Of a DNA stretch of 64,000 nucleotides, positions 19,280 through 30,100 are shown in pieces (within the stretch, counting starts at the first letter, position 1; every line of letters starts with the position of its first letter). The DNA is taken from NCBI GenBank assembly GCA_014529385.2, contig CM043953.1, positions 71,897,372-71,961,371 on the forward strand, written 5' to 3'. The stretch comes from Adiantum capillus-veneris (Eukaryota; Streptophyta; Polypodiopsida; Polypodiales; Pteridaceae). The notes beneath the pieces are model-generated. The model worked only from the letters and a program-made list of their open reading frames with translations, was not told the origin of the DNA and did not search any database. The translations under genes were made by a program, and so were the position numbers.

Positions 19280-21228
19280 AAGAGACCTAAACTAGGAAAA
19301 AACACGAGCGTTTTGTGAAGTTATCCTTTGACTTCCTCTAGGTTCACTCACCTAGAGTTCAAAACTTTCTTTTAGAAACCGCATAGCTTAAGATTGTCGT
19401 CTTTTGCTATGTAGAGGTAGCTTGGAAGTAATCTATTTGCTGAGTGCCTTTAGGATTGTAGGATAGTAGAAATAGATTAGGATTTTGAGAATGATTGGTA
19501 GACGAGAGAAGTCTTAAGATCAGTGCTCAAAAAAACATAAAAAGACAAGAAAAAGAGTTTTTGTGGACACTTTCCACAACCCCATTGCATGAGAATCTAG
19601 GAGTATGGTAAGTAGGATCCGATGTGGATTTCAAAACATTGCTCTCTCTAAAAGAATCAAGTGTGAGTTGTTTTTGGAAGTTGCAGAATTTTAGGTCTAC
19701 GGCTAGAAATAGCTCGAAAAGACTCGAAACCACTCAATCCGACTGGAGAGTAAGCCAGAAAGTTTAAACCAGTTAGTAAGCTCAAAGACACTTCGAGGTA
19801 AAAATGTCAAGAGTTGACCAAAACTCAGATTATTTACTTTTTCTTGACATTTTAGGTCAAATTAAGTTTTGACTTGATTCATAGGCTTAAATAGCTCATA
19901 TAAAGACCGTCTTTGAAAAAATTGCAAAAAAGTGTTCATTTCAAGCCTGAAGTTAATAATCGCGATTATTAACTTTCTGCTCTAAATTAACCAAGGTTCA
20001 TACCATTGACTCATTGCATGTGTACAAACAACTTTTGTAAAGGCCCAAGAAATTTGGATCACTAAACTGGGTAAAAACTAAAGTTTGTATTGACTTTTTG
20101 CATCTTGAGTATAAATTTGGAAAAAATTTGTCCAAACTTGTTGACAGTTGATTCATAGGCTTATATTGATGTGATAAACATGTGTATATGCTAAGTTGAC
20201 CAAAAAGATGCAAAAACTTGTCAGTTGTAAATAATCGCGATTATTTACATCTACCCCCTTTTTCAACTTTTTTGACCAAGTCATCATATCACTAGTCATG
20301 TTGTAATAAGCCCACAAACCAAATTTGGTAAGATTTGGATCACTGGTTTGAAAATTGTAACCAAATTTGCAAAGATAGTCTGCAGACAGATAATTGATGA
20401 CCGTTTGACCAAAAATTGTCCAAACTTGATGAAACTTGGCTAGTGACCTTAACTTGAGGTGCTTAACAGATCTGTGTCAAAGTTGAGAAAAAAAGTTGCA
20501 AAAACATAGCTGGAGTAAATAATCGCAATTATTTACAGCTGCTTCAAAACTTGAGAATTTTGCACATTTGACTATACCACAAGGTCAAGCATATCAAGTG
20601 GACCTCACAAATCAATTTTGGTGAAATTTGGATCCCAAAAGTGAGACTTAAGCCAAATTCTCGAAATCAGAGTGTGTGGACACAAAACAGTAGATAAACT
20701 TGATCAAATTTTGTCCAAATTTGTTGAAACTTGTCTACGGACTTTAACAAGTTGTATACTTGCCAAACCAATCCAAAAAGTGCAAAAAACTGACAAAACT
20801 AAATAATCGCGATTATTTACTACTGCTACCCAGAGACATCAATTTTGACTTTTGAACTTACACAGTGTTAGACCAACATAATATAAAGCCAACGGGCAAT
20901 TTTGGGTTCAATCGGATCAAAACTGGTACATGTTCACTCAGTTTCCAGGTTGCATATTAAACCTTTGATTTTTACTAAAGTCGAATCTGGAAGTCAAATT
21001 TTGACTCACATAGCTCAATCTGAAGTGATACACATAGACCAATCACGGGAGTTAGCAAAAAACTCTACTGTCTTTATAGAAGAATAGCTAACTTCATCAA
21101 ATTTGTACAGGAATCAGGTTGTAGACGAGGAATCAGTGGCTTGACAGAAAGTTGCAGTCGAATCAAGTGGGAATTGACGACAGGTCAATCCAAAGGTAAG
21201 TACTCTAACCAGGGCTTCATAAGTCTTT
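19280..21228 (+). other. Gx leader with large palindromes
   Basis: Long untranslated leader without a good open frame. From about 19800 it consists of degenerate repeats of about 280 bp. Each carries phrases such as TTGACCAAA, AATTTGGATCAC, TTGTCCAAACTTGTTG and one copy of the AATAATCGCGATTATT palindrome, at 19950-19975, 20226-20249, 20515-20536 and 20800-20819. Confidence 0.8.
19950..20819 (+). repeat. Four TAATCGCGATTA palindromes, about 280 bp apart
   Basis: Perfect palindromes of 26 bp (19950-19975), 24 bp (20226-20249) and 20 bp (20800-20819), plus a 22-bp one with a single central change (20515-20536). All share the core AATAATCGCGATTATT. Centres are 275, 288 and 284 bp apart. Outer bases differ between copies, but they differ symmetrically: TTAATAAT/ATTATTAA in one, TAAATAAT/ATTATTTA in the others. 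Confidence 0.92.
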
Positions 21229-22120
21229 ATGATCCTTAGATCTGGTCATGTACTAGGAAATCAGGGCATACTCAGAGAAACCTCTAGTAGAGTATCCACC
21301 GAAGAAAGCGTAAATCAAGGCAATTTCTTGCACACAATTCTTGAAGAAGTCTTAGATACTTTTTCAGATTCTACATCCGAAATGTCTTCTTACTCGACTC
21401 ACTCGAAAACCAGAACGACAATGAGCTATAAGCATATACTATCTTTTTACAAGACTAACCGTCATGGAGCCCAGGTTTACTTGGACCCTAATGAGGAGTA
21501 TGCTATTCGCATTGATGACCATGGTATTGAGTTTGAAGAAGAGATTATGGCAAACAAACAAGAAAAAATATACATGGACAGAAACGGAACTCAGTATGTA
21601 CAAGTTGAAAACCCTAATGTGGTAGACAAATGGGGGTTAGAAGTAAACACCATAATCCCAGATATGTCAGCAAAAGATGGACCACCAACTTTAGAATTAG
21701 AGGGATACGATCAAGTAGATTTGAAGCCTTTGAAACGGCTTAGTACGGATAATCCTAGGATCGGAGTCTATTGTTGGGAAGATAGACACAAAAAGAGATC
21801 TTTTATGGACTTCGCATGCCAAACCAGGACAACTAACGGCCATGAAGATCATCTATATCTTCAAGATCAAAGATAAGGGATCAGCGGACCTACCAACCTA
21901 CCTGTTTAGGAATTGTTATAACAACAACTTTGTTATGATGACTCCTGAGGAGGTAGAGCAAACCAAATACCAAGGGTATTCCATACGGGATTGGATATTG
22001 GGACAAGGACCAAAAATGATTCCAAGAGATGAACACCGTGAAGATCATCTGAGAGTAATGTACAGAAACCAGAATCCACCTCATCACGTAGAAAACCCGG
22101 TGACACTAAGGCCAGTTTAG
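21229..22120 (+). pseudogene. Gx ORF upstream of gag, unknown
   Basis: A 215-codon frame (21229-21876) followed by a second, overlapping frame (21842-22120) that appears to be its continuation after a shift. The protein is hydrophilic, with a segment HGAQVYLDPNEEYAIRIDDH and later LPTYLFRNCYNNNFVMMTPEE and YQGYSIRDWILGQGPKM. I do not recognise a domain. Its place before the capsid domain fits either a long gag N-terminal extension or the extra ORF1 known from Ogre/Tat elements. Confidence 0.45.
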
Positions 22121-22235
22121 GGCTACATGAGTCACTATTTCCAACAAATTGGTTTGAAGGACTCGAAACAGGACCACCTGCCAAGAGACCGGGAGTTGAA
22201 CCAAACAGACACGCCAGACCAGCTGATTTTCAAAA

Positions 22236-23569
22236 ATGGTCAGAAAATACAGCGGATCAGGGGATCCATATGACCACTTAGCAAGCTTTAAGCAAGTGCT
22301 AAGAGCAGAACGTATATTCGATTTCCATACTCAATTCGAGGGGTTTGGAATGACATTAGAAGGAAAAGCATTGACATGGTTCCAAAACATTCCACCAAGG
22401 TCAATCATGGACTTGAACACATTACCTCAAGGATTTGTAGCTGCTTGCTCCAAAACAGGGATCAAACATAATACAGTAGCTCAAATCTACAACTTTAAAC
22501 AGAAACATGGTGAGTCTTTAGGGATTGTGCAACTCAAATGAAACAATACATTTCCAGATGCCCAGAGCTAAAGATACATGCAGAAGAACGACTAGTGTCA
22601 TTGTTTCTAGAGGGATTGCTAAACAAAGAACTCCATGCTATACTCTATAGCAAGAAGCATACAACCCTAGAAGAGTGTGTGTCAGATGCTATTGACGTAG
22701 GAGACAATTGTGATATTTTCAACGAAGAAGATGTCCCTAAGGATAACCAAAGCGAGAAAACAACATCCACTAAACCAGCACAAGTGGGAATGGTTACTGC
22801 AACACCACTTTCATCCATAGAAGACATGCTTAAAAGGATGAATGACACAATGAACAACATGCAAAAAGCACCTATGAGGGAACCAGGACAAGGGATACCT
22901 CAACAGGGACAACCAATTAGGCCACAAAAATGGTGTGCAATCGAGGAAAAATGGACCAACCATGAGACCCACGAGGGCTACTTTAGACCAAACTATGATG
23001 GGAATGTTCAGTACGTGCCTAGGAGGCCACATGGACAACCCATGTACAGATATCAACCTAATATGACCCAAGCTCAAAGACCACCAATGGGTGTGGAAAG
23101 ACCTCAATTTGTGTTGGGACAACAACCTCCGTATCCAGGACATAATGCACTGCTTGTAAAGTACATGCACTCCGAAGGAGTCATAGATGAACAAGTATTA
23201 GTGCCTGTTACATCCTATGCAGAGCCTAGTCCATCTACAGTAATGGTAGAAGGAGATTGGTATAATTCACATCCACCACCAATGGAAGAAACTGTGACTT
23301 ATGCTCCACCAGAGCTCGCACCAATGTATTATGTAGCTACTCAAGGTTTCAGACCTCCCATGGTAAGACCCATGATTAAGCCAAGAATAGAAAACTGTCA
23401 TAACTGTGGTGCAGATGATCACTGGAAAAATGAATGTCCAGAGCCAGACAAAAACCTCAAACCAGTTGAAGCCTATTGCATACAATGTTGCAAAAAGGGA
23501 GGACATTTTCCGGAAGATTGTCCTAAAAATCCTTTGAACAAGCGTAAAACGGTAGTACACGTAGTCTAA
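22236..23569 (+). pseudogene. Gx gag with two zinc knuckles
   Basis: The capsid (retrotrans_gag) part reads SGSGDPYDHLASFKQVLRAE, ALTWFQNIPPRSI, and after a one-base break at 22538-22541 KQYISRCPELKIHAEERLVS. A proline- and glutamine-rich linker follows. Two CCHC knuckles close it: CHNCGADDHWKNEC (regular CX2CX4HX4C) and CIQCCKKGGHFPEDC (one residue longer, CX2CX5HX4C), at about 23397-23520. The second half (22538-23569) is a clean 343-codon frame. Gag packages the element RNA and builds the particle. Confidence 0.85.
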
Positions 23570-24627
23570 GTGATACCTAGTAGCTCAGTAGAGAGTGAAC
23601 CGATTGTTCCAATCAAGGTAATCACTAGAGCCCAGGCCAAGAAAAAGAAACACAACTCCTCTGATGATTCATAAAATACGAAAGTTTCCTCTCAAAGAAT
23701 CAAAAGAAGCAGAAGCAAAAGATATGAGATAAGAAAACAAAAACAACGGGTTGAAATCGAAGAGAAAGCAAAAAAGATATTCCAGGAAAAGTTGAAAGAA
23801 ACTGGAAGTGAAATCAAGGAAACAACCGTGAAATCTGGAGGATCCATTCTGGTTGATAAAATTTTTGAGCCTATTAATGCCACCTTGGAAGCCTACCAAG
23901 CAGGAATTAAAGCAAGCAAAAACATGGAAAACAAATGGAAAAACTATCCTTCTCCAGACATGGAAGCAGCTAAGCTGGAAGCTTATCAAAATTTGGTAAG
24001 AATCACGCTAGAAGTGCTTGAAAAACAAAAACCCAAGCTCGAAAGTATTGCAAAACCTGAAGAGCTTGTGGTAAGAGACACTAAAGAAAAAGCCGATGTG
24101 GTGGCAGAACCCCACCTTGAAACAAAAGAACCAGAGCTTATAGTGCCTGACAGCGAAGAGGCCTTAGACGGAATTGTATTCGTAGAGGAAGACTGGCCAG
24201 GACACTTATGGGAAAAAGTGCGAGAGATCAACGATGGGAGCGTAACTCTAAAGTAAGCTCCTATAGAGGAAGTCTAGTTGGATAACCTATCTTCTAATGT
24301 AAACATGGATGTACAATCCTTGTACGAGGATTGCGGATCTGAAGCTTTAGGAATGTCGAAACCTTTGACCTTGAAAACATTACCTTCTTACTTGGGAGAT
24401 AACGAAGATGAATCCATAGTGTGTAAGACCACTTAAGTAAAAAGAGTTGAACAGACCCTAGAAGTAGACAACATTCATTCAATCATGTCTACACCCATCC
24501 AATGCACTCTTACCTTGGGAGAATTGTTAAAACTCATACCATACTTATGGAATGATTTATAGAAAACCCTAGAGAAGGTGGGGATAACGGGGTTAATCTC
24601 AAAAAAATTGGGAAAATTGAAAAATGA
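23570..24627 (+). pseudogene. Gx charged spacer between gag and protease
   Basis: After the gag stop the frame continues with a Lys-rich stretch (RAQAKKKKHNSSDDS, stop) and a 154-codon frame (23792-24256), Lys/Glu-rich and probably largely helical (ESIAKPEELVVRDTKEKADV, then acidic up to DGIVFVEEDWPGHLWEKV). Between 24257 and 24627 there are further stops. No domain recognised. Confidence 0.5.
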
Positions 24628-25532
24628 ATGGACAACAAAGAGATTCGATCTGTTCCCATGAACAAAGTCGGAGAATATTACGAAGGGGAAGAAGGAAACA
24701 CCACCCTCCTAGTGAAATATAATGACATTGAAACCATGACAATACTGGATAGTGGAGCAGGCATAGCCATAGCCACAAAAGCGGTATGGGAATCCTGGGG
24801 ACAGCCAACCATTAGACAAACTCGAATGAAATTGCAATTGACTGACGGACACATTGAGAGACCATTAGGGCTGCTTGAAAAAGTGGTAGTCAATTCTTGT
24901 GGAATTGAATATTAACTTTTTCCATAGTAGACTTTGGGAAAAAACTCAACTATGAAATCATATTGGGAAGACCTTTCATGCGACAGGTACAACTTATCCA
25001 AGATTGGGAAAACAATTATCTATACTTGAAGCAAGTGGGATCTATAACAATAGTAAATCTAAAAGATCACACTTATAGAGATGTCTTGAAAACACCCATA
25101 CAAGAGTTTGATTCAGTCTCTTCGGCTGAAACTAAGCTTCCATTCTGGTTAAACAGAGACACTCCTATTTGGATGTGTGGAGCTTCAGAAAACGAAAGCT
25201 TAAGACGAGAAGAATGTATCCTAGAAAGGGACTGCACAGACGAAGCCTATGTACATGAACCCTTTCCAGAGCATTTGTTTGAGCTATTTGAATGGACTCA
25301 AATTTTAGTGACCATGGATGTATGTGTGAATACGTCTATGTCTACTCAATTTTGCAATGAGGACGGCTACGACATAGTTCCCATCCAAATGATTTCAATC
25401 CTCAACATTGAAGATGAAGATGAGGAACCCAAGGACTTAATGAAACCTCAACAAGTCTTTTCAGAACTCTATTACGATGCAACTGATGAGTTAGATGAAC
25501 ACTCAGCTACCTCAGAAGGTTCGGGGTCATAA
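24628..25532 (+). pseudogene. Gx protease 1 (retropepsin) and downstream linker
   Basis: Aspartic protease of the retropepsin fold, which normally cuts Gag and Pol. The catalytic motif is TILDSGAGIAIA with DSGA at 24748-24759; the second landmark is IILGRPFMRQV near 24957-24990. A stop at 24913-24915 and a shift separate the two. The frame then runs to 25532 as an acidic linker (SILNIEDEDEEPKDLMKP) without recognisable domain. The location between gag and RT is normal for Ty3 elements. Confidence 0.8.
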
Positions 25533-25939
25533 AAGGAGCATATGAGAGCTAAGCTACTCTTAAAAGGAGGGGAGGAAATTTTTTTTGACTTTCCAAACCA
25601 GAAATCAAGAAGACAAAAATGGTATAGACGAAAAAGAGACACCAGAAACGTGAAAACACGACCTATGCCATCAGTCTCCAGTAGAACACAATTCTTGATG
25701 CAGATAGATGCAAATGATTGTGTCAAAGACAAAATCACTGGTAGATATCCTTCAAACAAAAATTCAGAAATGTCTCAAACATCGAGGAAAACAAGGAAGG
25801 GTACTCAAGCAAACCCACAGGATAAGAAATCACTCATGACTCGAGTCTAGGGGAAAAAGAAAAATCAAGAGTTGAAAAAAGCTCTAAAGGAGATATACAC
25901 AACCGAATGGAAACCACGTAAGAGGATGGTAAGGATGTA
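25533..25939 (+). other. Gx linker between protease 1 and RT
   Basis: A basic 102-codon frame (25542-25850) with RRQKWYRRKRDTRNVKTRP, then stops. No domain seen. Confidence 0.4.
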
Positions 25940-26884
25940 ATGCGTGTTCCATCCCATTACAAAAAGTATACTCTCCAAGATCGAAAAATCATAGTCGAAC
26001 AACCTGTTAGGGAACTACGGAAACATGGCGAGTCTTACGAAGGACGTGAAAACGCTAAAAAGATAGACTTGATTGAACTAGGAGAAGAGCTCAGACCGTC
26101 TTACATTGTGAATGACCTAACAGAAGAAGAAGAAGAGCTCTTGTTGAGCTTGTTAAAGGAATACCAAGATATCTTCACTTGGTCTTACAAGGATCTCAAG
26201 GGTGTTGATCTAGAAATCTGTCAACATACCATACCCATGAGAGATGATGCGAAACCAAGTAGACAAAGGCCATACACGTATATTGAAACATTTGCCAGGA
26301 AGATAAAAGAAGAGATTGAAGAACTAAAGGAAGCCGAATTCATTTATGAAATAGAACACACAGATTGGGTGTCTCCAATTGTGGTAGTACCCAAGAAGAA
26401 TGGAAAATTACAAGTGTGTGTTAATCTCAAAAAGGTGAATGCAGCTACCATTAGGGACAACTTTCCTCTTCCAATCACTGAGCATTTTTGAGAACGAGTT
26501 GCAGGAAAAGAAGCTTACAGCTTCTTAGATGGATTTTAGGGATATAATCAACTTTTGGGTGACCCAAAAGATTAGCATAAAACTGCTTTTGCAATAGAAT
26601 GTGGTATATTTGCCTATCGGGTTATGCCGTTTTGGTTAACAAATGCTTCATCCACGTTTCAAAGGTTGATGAGCCATGCTTTTAAAGAGTATCTTAGGAA
26701 ATTTTTAGAAGTGTATATAGATGATCTATGCGTACATTCATCAATCCGGGCTGATCATTTTGAACACCTCAAAAAGGTATTCAAAAAATGTAGACTTTAT
26801 AGGATTTTTTTAAATCCTGAAAAGTGCACATTCATGGGTAGACAAGGGAAAATTCTTGGACATATAGCGTCTAAAATGGCATAG
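25940..26884 (+). pseudogene. Gx reverse transcriptase
   Basis: N-terminal landmarks are FTWSYKDLKGVDLEICQHTI, then SPIVVVPKKNGKLQVCVNLK. Palm motifs follow after three in-frame stops (about 26489, 26538 and 26573): AYSFLDGF*GYNQ and VMPFWLTNASSTFQRLM. The catalytic YIDD box is intact at 26714-26725 (VYIDDLCVHS). It ends NPEKCTFMGRQGKILGHI. The FTWSYxDLxG signature before the palm is typical of the Athila/Tat type rather than of chromoviruses. Confidence 0.88.
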
Positions 26885-27035
26885 CTACTGATATTGAGAA
26901 AGCTAATGATATTGAGAAGATTCATGTCATTGCTGATTTGCCTAGACCAACAACAGTCAAAGGGGTACAAGCCTTCATGGAACATTGTGGATATTACCGA
27001 CGGTTCATCTACATGTACGCTATAATTGAAAACCC

Positions 27036-27690
27036 ATGTATTGCTTGATTACACACTTTGAATGGACCGAGACATGTGAAGAATCCTTCATGAAGCTTGA
27101 GCAAGCTCTCACCTTAGCTCCAATATTGAAAGCACCATATTGGAATAAGGTATTCTATGTACATGTAGATGATTCCAATTTTGCTATCGGTTGTATTAGC
27201 CCAACCAAGAGATGGGAAAATTGACTATTCTATTTCTTATGCTAGCCGACAATTGAACATGGCGGAAAAAAATTACACCACCACCGAAAGGGAAGGATTA
27301 GGAATGATCTATGCTGCTAAAAAGTATAGACATTACCTATTAGCCAACAATTTTGTGTTCTTTGTGGACCACCAAGCCGTGTTGTATTTGGTCAAGGAGA
27401 ATAGTGAGATGGTTCATAATTCTTATGGAATTTGATTTTACTGTGGTGTAAAAGAGGGCACTACACATCAAAGAGCAGATCATTTGTCAAGGATTGTTTC
27501 AGGAGAATCGCCTAAAGGGGTAGATGATGACCTACCAGATGCCTATTTGTTCTCCGTGCAGATGATACCTAGATGGTCGAAAAACATTGTGTCATTGATG
27601 ACAATAGCTCAAGTGGATTCATAAATACCACTTCCTATCACAATCGGATTAATCCAACAAATCGGCTATGTATCAATTACTAGCTGGTAG
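27036..27690 (+). pseudogene. Gx RNase H
   Basis: Landmarks are FEWTETCEESFMKLEQALT, FYVHVDDSNFAIGC (DASxxAIG-like, with the first Asp region changed to VDDS), then in another frame ISYASRQLNMAEKNYTTTER and VFFVDHQAVLYLV. A stop at 27222-27224 and further stops after 27435 break it. The tail still shows the ADHLSR motif near 27480. Confidence 0.8.
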
Positions 27691-27930
27691 GCCATACAAA
27701 AGAAATCGAGACGGGATATTGCTCATGCATTAATCCTGAACAAAAAGAACAGTACCTAAGTTAAGCACATGTTACCATAGTAGGACTTCACTTTGCGGAA
27801 GACCAAACTATGCAACAAATCTTGAGACTTGGAGTATTTTGGCCGACTATGAGTAGCGATGTTCGATTTTTTGTAAAGGATTTTCCCTCAATGTCAAAAA
27901 CAAACACCCATACCTCATGTAACATTGTTT
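27690..27930 (+). pseudogene. Gx first zinc-binding (HHCC-like) module before integrase
   Basis: With frameshifts, this part reads RNRDGILLM and INPEQKEQYLS (stop) and AHVTIVGLHFAEDQTMQQIL, then FWPTMSSDVRFFVKD and QCQK. That is the normal layout of the Ty3 integrase zinc domain (H...H, GxxWPxMxxDV, CxxCQ), with the first Cys replaced by Phe in this copy. A second and complete module of the same kind follows at about 28140-28290, so the zinc domain is duplicated. Confidence 0.55.
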
Positions 27931-29235
27931 CAAATGTCACATGTTCCTAAGTGGAGTAACTATCTAGTTACTTACTTATCGAGCCGAACATTTTGTGAGG
28001 ATATGAGTAAACCCTGTCAGAGAGCAATTGAAACTAAAGCAAGAGATTATGCTCTTATTGGGAACCAATTGTATCGGAGAGGTAAAGATCAATATTTGCG
28101 TCTTTGTGCAAATGAAAACGAGTATATTCCAATTATAGAACAAGCACATGCTGAATTAGCTGGAGGTCACTTTTCTAGTGAGACAACCGCAAGAGCAATC
28201 TTGATAGCAGGCATACGGTGGCCAACACTTTTTGCAAATGCCAAAGAATATGTTCAAAGGTGTGATGCTTGTCAACGAGCAAAAATGCCAACACGTGTAG
28301 ATAGCATGCCCTTAAGACCAATGATGGGTGCTAGAGCTTTCACAAAATGGGGTATAGATTTTGTTGGGCCAATACAGCCACCTGCTTATAGAACCCAAGC
28401 TCAATATATCATTGTAGCTACAGACTATTTGACCAAGTGGACCAAGGCTAAAGCAACTCAAAAGAACGATTCCAGAACCACTGCTGCATTCTTATATGAG
28501 TATGTATTCACGAGATATGGACTCCCAATAGAAATTTTCAGTGATCAGACAACTCGTTTCCTCAATGAGGTAATCGAGTATTTGCTTAATGAGTTTATGG
28601 TCATCCATAACAAATCAACTCCCTATCACCCACAGGCAAACGAACAAGTTGAGCATACGAATAAAATTCTTAGCTCGGTGCTGACTAAAGTGGTTAGTTC
28701 AGGAAGAACAGACTGGGAAATGAATCTCCATGCTGCTCTATGGGCTTATCGAGTTTCATTCAAAACAACTTTAAATGCTACGCCCTTTAACCTTGTTTAT
28801 GATCTTGATGCCGTACTTCCAGTAGAATTTCTATTGAGGACATTAAGGGTAGCACAGAATCTTGAATGGACTGAACATAAATTGTCAGAAAGACTTGAAG
28901 ACTTAGAAAAGCTAGACGAGAAAAGGCTAACTGCTGTAGCTCACACCTATGCACAAAAGCGAAAACAAAAACAGTTTTTTGATTCTCACTTAATCACAAA
29001 AATCTTCAAGAAAGGGGACTTAGTTTTAGTTTATTCCCTTAAGCAACACATTTCCAAGTTTAAGAAAAAGAAAAATGGTCCGTTTATCATTGAAGATGTA
29101 TCTCTAAGTGGAGCAGTAAAATTGTCCACCCTAGACGGTGGGCCAATGGCTAATTGGATTAGTGGATGCCGTTTAACCAATGAATTGCTGGAAAGAATGC
29201 ATGCAGCCAAGCAAAGGAAGACAATAGGTTATTGA
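27925..29235 (+). CDS. Gx integrase, intact 436-codon frame
   Basis: The longest intact frame of the element. The zinc domain is HAELAGGHFSSETTARAIL, RWPTLFANAKEYVQRC and CDACQRAK. Core motifs are WGIDFVGPIQP (first Asp), EIFSDQTTRF (second Asp; SDQ instead of the usual SDR/NG) and HPQANEQVEHTNK (catalytic Glu). The C-terminal part contains KRKQKQFFDSH and FKKGDLVLVYSLKQHISKF, ending SGCRLTNELLERM. No chromodomain follows. The frame is open from ATG at 27925, but in the living element it would have been part of a polyprotein. Upstream pol is broken, so activity is unlikely. Confidence 0.88.
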   Translation: MFQMSHVPKWSNYLVTYLSSRTFCEDMSKPCQRAIETKARDYALIGNQLYRRGKDQYLRLCANENEYIPIIEQAHAELAGGHFSSETTARAILIAGIRWPTLFANAKEYVQRCDACQRAKMPTRVDSMPLRPMMGARAFTKWGIDFVGPIQPPAYRTQAQYIIVATDYLTKWTKAKATQKNDSRTTAAFLYEYVFTRYGLPIEIFSDQTTRFLNEVIEYLLNEFMVIHNKSTPYHPQANEQVEHTNKILSSVLTKVVSSGRTDWEMNLHAALWAYRVSFKTTLNATPFNLVYDLDAVLPVEFLLRTLRVAQNLEWTEHKLSERLEDLEKLDEKRLTAVAHTYAQKRKQKQFFDSHLITKIFKKGDLVLVYSLKQHISKFKKKKNGPFIIEDVSLSGAVKLSTLDGGPMANWISGCRLTNELLERMHAAKQRKTIGY

Positions 29236-29776
29236 TGAAGCCCAAGAGGAAGCTATGCTTCGGGTACTTAAACAGAAAGCTACTCTCAAAAATCAGCAGA
29301 TACCGATCTCCATCAACACTCTGGAAATAAATGACCGACAATGGGAATTACCTAAAGACGCAGTTTCAACAGATGATGACTGGTTAGACGTAATAGACCT
29401 GTGCATCAAAGTACAGCTCAACAATCATAGCACCAATGCTTTGGTCGACACAGGAGCTAGAGTAAATGCAGTCAGTTCCACATACAAGAAGGCAACAAGT
29501 CAAGCATTGACAGCAGGAATAGCAACAATCAAAGGGTGCAACAAGAACCCAACCCCAACATTGGGAGTAGTCAACTTGAACGTGATAGTACATGGATGTT
29601 CATGTCCTCATTAGTTTGTATGCTTACCATATGAACACATGAATGAGATGATGATTCTTGGAATTCCCTGGATGCAAACATACAAAGCAGTACCAGATTG
29701 GGATACAAATCAGCTAAAGCTTTCACCTAAAGGAGGGCAATTCATTATTCCAATTGCACCAAGCAAGGAGGAATGA
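29236..29776 (+). pseudogene. Gx protease 2: second retropepsin-like domain downstream of integrase
   Basis: Overlapping the integrase end in another frame, the sequence reads DEAQEEAMLRVLKQKA, then a core with VIDLCIKVQLNNHSTNALVD. The catalytic-type motif is LVDTGARVNAVSS (DTGA at 29447-29458). After one in-frame stop (29612-29614) come EHMNEMMILGIPWMQTYKAV and WDTNQLKL. The pairing of D-T-G-A with ILG-x-P-W-M about 65-70 codons later is the retropepsin layout, and protease 1 shows the same pair (DSGA, ILGRPFM). A true protease gene at this position is not something I know from plant Ty3 elements. Confidence 0.7.
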
Positions 29777-30100
29777 AAAAGAAGCAATCAATAGACCAAA
29801 CCACGAAGTAGTCAATCTTCTCCATCCCCTCGACAAGCAAATGCTGCAAGTAGCATGCAAGGAGTTAGGCAAATTTGGGTACCAAAAGCACAGCTTAAGG
29901 ATAAGCCGATTCAAATCTGGGTGCCTAAAACTTCACCGACAAAACAAAAGAAGGTTCCAAGGGTTAAAAAACAGAGACAAGCATCTCCGAGCAAGGAATC
30001 TAGCATGAAATTGGTTTGGAAGAAAAAGGAGCACTTATCTTCTCCACCAATCGTAACACCAATCAAGCAATGGCGAGTTAAGTCTCAAAAGACTACACCA
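29777..30100 (+). pseudogene. Gx basic, proline-rich stretch with IWVPK repeats
   Basis: The frame 29855-30103 contains QIWVPKAQLKDKPIQIWVPK followed by a Lys/Pro-rich run (TSPTKQKKVPRVKKQRQASP). Two IWVPK units stand 14 residues apart. Similar xVWVPK words occur in nucleic-acid-binding tails of plant Gag proteins. Nothing more can be said from sequence. Confidence 0.4.
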
